DNA of 64,000 bases from Thermothelomyces thermophilus ATCC 42464 (Eukaryota > Ascomycota > Sordariomycetes > Sordariales > Chaetomiaceae). The notes beneath the pieces were generated by a model. The model did no database searches and was not told where the DNA came from. It saw only the letters and a list, made by a program, of their open reading frames with translations. The position numbers and the translations under genes were made by a program. The stretch lies in contig NC_016474.1 in NCBI RefSeq assembly GCF_000226095.1, forward strand, positions 3,038,001 to 3,102,000, given 5' to 3'. This document shows, piece by piece, positions 60,001-64,000 of this stretch. Numbering within the stretch: the stretch's first letter is position 1; the number at the start of each line of letters is the position of its first letter.

Positions 60001-60960
60001 GACCTCCGCTTCGGTGACAAGCGAGACGTTCTTGTGCAACTGGTGATTATGCCGGACACCTCGTCTCAGGAACAACTACCACAGGATCCCTGGGACAACA
60101 TCGTGTCAGGGTTGGAAGCCCTGGGCGGTTCGGTGGACCAGGATGAGCAAAGGGTGGCCTCAGTCGAGGAGGTGCCGCTGATTCAAGCGGAGATCACCTG
60201 GGGCGACATCCTGCGGGACGGTACATCGCAGCACACGCGGCCCAGCCTGCTGGCCATCACCATGCTCCCTGCCTCAAACTCGAAGAAGCCATGGGGCAAC
60301 AGCCCGCCAATCCCTCCACACCCGCATATCGTGCAAAGGCGGATGGAGCTTCTGACATCCGACATGCTGACCCGCGCATTAACGCTGGTCAGCAGGGGAC
60401 AGCACGACCGCGCGCACACGCTCCTGAACGAAACACGGTCCATCCTCAAGGGGCTCGGCAAGGGTGGTCTTCCGCCCGTCCCTCCGGCTTCTTCCAACAA
60501 GTCGCAGCCGTCAACCCCCCACCCGGGCGCCGAGGGATCGCCGTCTGTTGCGGGGACCCCAGACAGGAAGAACTCGCCCTCACCAACTTTGGCGAACCAA
60601 AGCTCGGGTGGTGCAGGGCTCCCGACGCCGTTGATATCACGCAGCCGGTCCAACGACGGGCTCGGCCTTGGCGGCATGGGCGGCTCGACCGGCATCGATG
60701 CAACCACCGTCGCGGCGCTCGACGCAGAACTCGAATCGAGCCTCGAATGGATCAACCACCCGGCCGTGTTTGGGCGCGACAGCCGCAAGGCGGTGCTGCA
60801 GGCCATCGGCGTCATCAGCTCGCAGCGCGCCTTCACGTTCCGCACGCCCATCGAGAGCTTGTGGGCGGGTCGTATCGCCGGCGTCAAGAGACTTACCGAG
60901 AAGAGCCGCGAGTGGAGAGAGGAAGGGGGCGGCGAAGGCGGGATCGTGGAGGAAGCGTAA
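57061..60960 (+). CDS. RING-PH-VWA protein (Far1/Ste5-like scaffold)
   Basis: Exons 57061-57307, 57427-57861, 57920-58616, 58701-59660 and 59721-60960 give 1192 residues starting MFNRSHRSRSSKTPG. A RING-H2 domain (C-x2-C at CAVC, SCAHVSHEAC, CPTC) is encoded by exon 2. A disordered Ser/Pro/Arg linker with PPPPAAPKPEE follows. A PH domain starts FGKLRLYGTLRVGKDKVSW, then a VWA domain (VVVVVPISASMQG, IMLISDAST). The rest is Ser/Pro-rich with a conserved-looking end (SLEWINHPAVFGRDSRKA). RING, PH and VWA in this order is the plan of Ste5/Far1 scaffolds of the pheromone MAPK pathway, so a signalling role is likely, though a ubiquitin ligase is possible. The VWA metal site is degenerate (PISAS for DxSxS). 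The last intron is 60 nt with no stop and could be retained in frame. Confidence 0.87.
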
Positions 60961-63570
60961 ACAGGCGTTGGTCGGGTGGCCCAGATATCCCCCCCCCCCC
61001 CCCGCGGGTCCACGATCCGGTCTGTCTTGTACGATGAGGGATTCCGGGCGACCCATTCTCCTCACCATCATTTCCTCATATGGCCCGCGGCAGGCAAGAC
61101 GTGCAGTGTCTCCAATTGGGAGTTGCGCCGCATTGGCTCCAATGAATTGCCTTAGCGGCGCCGCTCGATCATGAATTTCCAGGCCTCCCAAAACCGACCG
61201 CGCATCTCAATTACGGGCCAGCACCATTTGGTTTACCCTTTCCTCCGTTGGCCTCCCCCACACACCGCCGTTTACCATGCATTCAGCGGATTTCCACCAA
61301 TTCGACGCTCGAGTGGATCGACGCTCCCTCGCTGAGGGGGGGGGGGGGGGGCGTAAACGGAAAAACCAATCTTTAAGGCCCAAAGATACTTCAGCAAGGG
61401 GTTCTTTGGGTAATTTTTTTCTCATTATCCCGATGTCCGTCTTTTTCTTTTCTTTTCTTTTTCTCTTGGGACTAGCTATTTATCTTTTTGTTGGCTAGAG
61501 TTGGGTTTTTACCGGCTGGCTTATGCCACGCCGGACCGCGTTGGGAGATACCATTCTGCTTCTATCTTAACCTGTTTTCGTTGATCAACTTACCTCGTCG
61601 TTGGCAACTGCCTCCGTACGTTGCCTTCGCCCTTCATGTCATCGGCGGCCTCAAAACCCGGCACAACACCGATTGTTGACACATTTACATTTTCATTAAA
61701 TTTTCTTCATTGCGTCCTATCCTCTTTCGCTTTGTTCCTTTTTTTTCATGCTTTGTTTCTTGTTCCGCCCTTTTGTGTACAACCGGTAGTTGGGGCAGCG
61801 GGCGGCTTGTCTGTTTGGGTTGGAAAATGTGGTTGGTCGAAGAGTACCTGAGGGGAGTGGATAAAAGGAAGGCATAGCCTTGTGCTGTACGGCAAGGGGA
61901 AAAGCAGGGAATGGGATGAAGGTATTGGACGGGAGGGAAGGGGATTGGGCTGGTATAGTTATCCGCGTGTGGTGATGCTTCTGTGATGGGGCGAGGTGGT
62001 GGAGTCTTGGAGCAATTGTCAACTCTCAGAATTTTTACACGGCGCCGTCTGTACATCAATCAAAGCAGACGTGTCATGGAATCTGAACAACTGGCTGTGG
62101 TGACCTTACCAAACACACTTTATACGCCTCTTCGTTGTCCAGAGTCAGCCGAGAGAGCACATCCTTGCGGGCGACCAGGAGAGGGATTGCGGAACGGCCC
62201 GCAGTCCGGCCTCGGCATCATCTGACACTTGTGATCCGGTTGATCTTCGTGTGTGGGCTCCGATACTTAATTGAGGACGCGACACGCCATGGCACGGTAA
62301 ACGTAAGCACCGCGCTGGCCGGCATTTTGAACGGTATTCGTATTGTGTTGCCTGTCGCCGCAGATAGCGGATTCCGCACTAGCTTCTACACCGTACGCAG
62401 CCGCTGGCTACTCTGGTTGTGTTGGCGCAGGGCATGTCAGATCGGGACGATCAGCTCCCAATCCGGGGCTGGGCGCCGGAGGAGCCATGTCTCATCACAA
62501 GCCGGAATGCAGCGGAATTTTGTGCCGCAACTGGCGAGTGATTTTGGTGAGAAAAGTGGGCTTTTTGCGGCAGGCAGCGGGTCTTGGTCCTCCCAGACCC
62601 CACAAGGTGTCAGCTTATCAGATCATGTTGATAATCTTGAACCAATAGCTAGCGGCGACCTCGGGACCACTGCTCAATGAACCCTGCGGGTCCCGCTCGA
62701 CCAGCTGTCATAAGCGAGCATGCGTCCCTGGAATCCGCCCTACTTTGGCTGCCCGAATGAGGGGGGGTGGGTTCGCGTTGGGCAGGTGGCCAGCCGCTCC
62801 ATCCCATGGGAAAGAGCGCGCTCGGCGCCTCGATCAGGTAGGAGGCACCTTGACATGTTGTGTAACGAACTCGAAGGTTACTACTTCATTGTACTTGAGT
62901 AGGCCCTCCCCAACTTCTCAAACATCATCCATCTACAACGTTAAAGCGTTCTTCCTCACCGAACCGGCTTTGCAAGGTTATTCCTTTTTTTTTTTTTTTT
63001 TGAAATCTCTTTTCTTTCTGATTCAAAACTGCCCATCGCTCAGGACACGCGGTTACTGGACGGGAAGGACCTGAAATTCTCGCATCCAATCCGCATCGTT
63101 TCGGGCGTGGGGAGGAGGGAGGTAAGCCCAGGGCAGGCAACCGAAGGGGGTTGGCTCATCAGCCGAGTTGAGTCAAATACTCCGTACCTTACCTAGTTAA
63201 TAATACCACAGCCCCCTGGTCGGACAACCGCCCATATTACACGCGCCACTCTCTCCAGCCTTGCACTTTCTTTCTTGCGGCGGGTGATCTCAGGGGTGTC
63301 TTTTCTGATCGCAGTTCCCACCTCCCACCTCTCTCTCTCTCTCTCTCTCCTTTTTTGAAGAGAAAAAAAAAACCCTAGAAGAAAAGAAACAAACAACCCT
63401 CGACTTGCCCGGGAACACTCGCCTGGAAACTCAACCCGCAAACACATGGGGACGAGAGGCTCTGCCAATCAGGGAACCTTGAGCAGCAGAGCGCGAGAGC
63501 TGCGAATGCCCGGCTGGACGCGGCCTTAACAAAAAGGGGGCTCTTCCTGCATGTGCAAAACCGGCGGACC
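60961..63570. other. Intergenic region upstream of the siderophore transporter
   Basis: 2.6 kb with no recognised gene. It contains C15 at 60989-61003, G16 at 61336-61351, T-rich stretches, a CT repeat near 63331-63350, TACTCCGTA at 63178-63186 and one iron-type GATA site at 62615-62623. Confidence 0.55.
62615..62623 (-). promoter_or_regulatory. Candidate SRE/SreA GATA site
   Basis: The minus strand reads ATCTGATAA, a perfect match to ATCWGATAA, the site recognised by the fungal iron-repressor GATA factors (SRE, SreA, Urbs1). It lies about 950 bp before the siderophore transporter start. About one chance match is expected in the whole window, so this is suggestive only. Confidence 0.4.
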
Positions 63571-64000
63571 ATGGCCGCAGCCGGCGACCATGACGCCCGG
63601 GCATTGCTCATCCCCGGCCACTGTGATGTCCGCGGATACGGCGCCGTGACGGACGTCCAGGGCGGCTCGGGAGGTATGGGCACTGCTGAGGACAGCGAGC
63701 CCGATGTTCAGGACGGAGTGAGGCGCATCGAGGCCGTCGCCCGGACATGGTCGAGATGGGGGCTGATGGTCGCCTACATGAGGTTCGTTGGCCGGAGTTT
63801 CTCTCTTCTTCGGCAGGAGACGACCTGCTTTGTGACCCGCCGCTGACACGGTAACATCAGCATCTTCCTTATGGCTTTCACCATCTCGCTGGAGGGCCAG
63901 GTCACATACTCCCTTGCCGCGTTTGCGGTCAGCTCGTTCAACAATCATTCCCTGCTGTCGACCGTCTATGTCGTTCAGGGGGTTGTCAACGGTATGTTCC
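63571..64000 (+). CDS. MFS siderophore iron transporter (3' partial)
   Basis: This is the N-terminal part of a major-facilitator transporter of the siderophore-iron family (Arn/Sit1, MirB type), which takes up ferric siderophores at the plasma membrane. Exons are 63571-63782 and 63861-63991; a third intron starts GTATGT at 63992 and the gene runs off the window. The start MAAAGDHDARALLIPGH leads to an acidic cytosolic tail. The family block then reads QDGVRRIEAVARTWSRWGL and, across the splice, MVAYMSIFLMAFTISLEGQ (first membrane helix). The second helix region is SLLSTVYVVQGVVN. Only about 114 residues are visible, so substrate type cannot be told. The upstream ATCTGATAA site fits iron repression. 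Confidence 0.88.

Overview
The window is nuclear DNA of a filamentous ascomycete, most likely a sordariomycete (Sordariales or Chaetomiaceae-like). This rests on short GT-AG introns of about 50-120 nt with CTGAC/CTAAC branch sites, tiny first coding exons, GC-rich third codon positions, and Pezizomycotina gene types: a fused cnxABC molybdopterin gene, a Far1/Ste5-like RING-PH-VWA protein and a siderophore transporter. No transposon, virus-like element, CRISPR array or rRNA gene was recognised. Splice sites were read by eye and several exons are shorter than 60 nt.

Layout, left to right. 5'-truncated ELO fatty acid elongase (+, 1-1012); FYVE PI3P-binding protein (-, 2757-3736); R-SNARE ykt6 (+, 5731-6508); cnxABC, a MoaA-MoaC fusion (-, 8865-11252), divergent from the WD40 protein wdr8/WRAP73 (+, 12075-13773); a two-RRM protein with one frame break (+, 15885-17556); intron-containing tRNA-Ala(AGC) (18233-18320); a broken DUF3074 START-like gene (-, about 18741-20600); mot1 (-, 21674-27508), divergent from cohesin smc3 (+, 30060-33907); cdc37 (+, 34802-36540); a 1216-residue disordered protein of unknown function (+, 37232-40941); rmd1-like DUF155 protein (+, 41935-43808); an HMG-box protein (-, 45161-46376), divergent from cct8 (+, 46935-48948); an 8.1 kb stretch without recognisable genes (48949-57060); the RING-PH-VWA protein (+, 57061-60960); and a 3'-truncated siderophore transporter (+, 63571-64000).

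The genes are mostly independent core functions: cohesion, TBP recycling, Hsp90 and CCT chaperoning, membrane fusion and molybdenum cofactor. They form no operon or metabolic cluster. Two plausible regulatory links are visible: four ACGCGT boxes in front of smc3, and one GATA iron-regulator-type site in front of the siderophore transporter.

The most interesting signal is in cnxABC. The 5' splice site of the intron joining the MoaA and MoaC parts overlaps codons Gly-Gly-stop. Intron retention would give a MoaA protein ending in the catalytic GG tail. Splicing removes that tail and fuses MoaC. This is the logic known for human MOCS1, packed here into one intron. Other points are an in-frame TAG followed by 154 open codons behind the HMG-box gene, a DUF3074 gene with four frame breaks, and families of short palindromic motifs confined to non-coding DNA.
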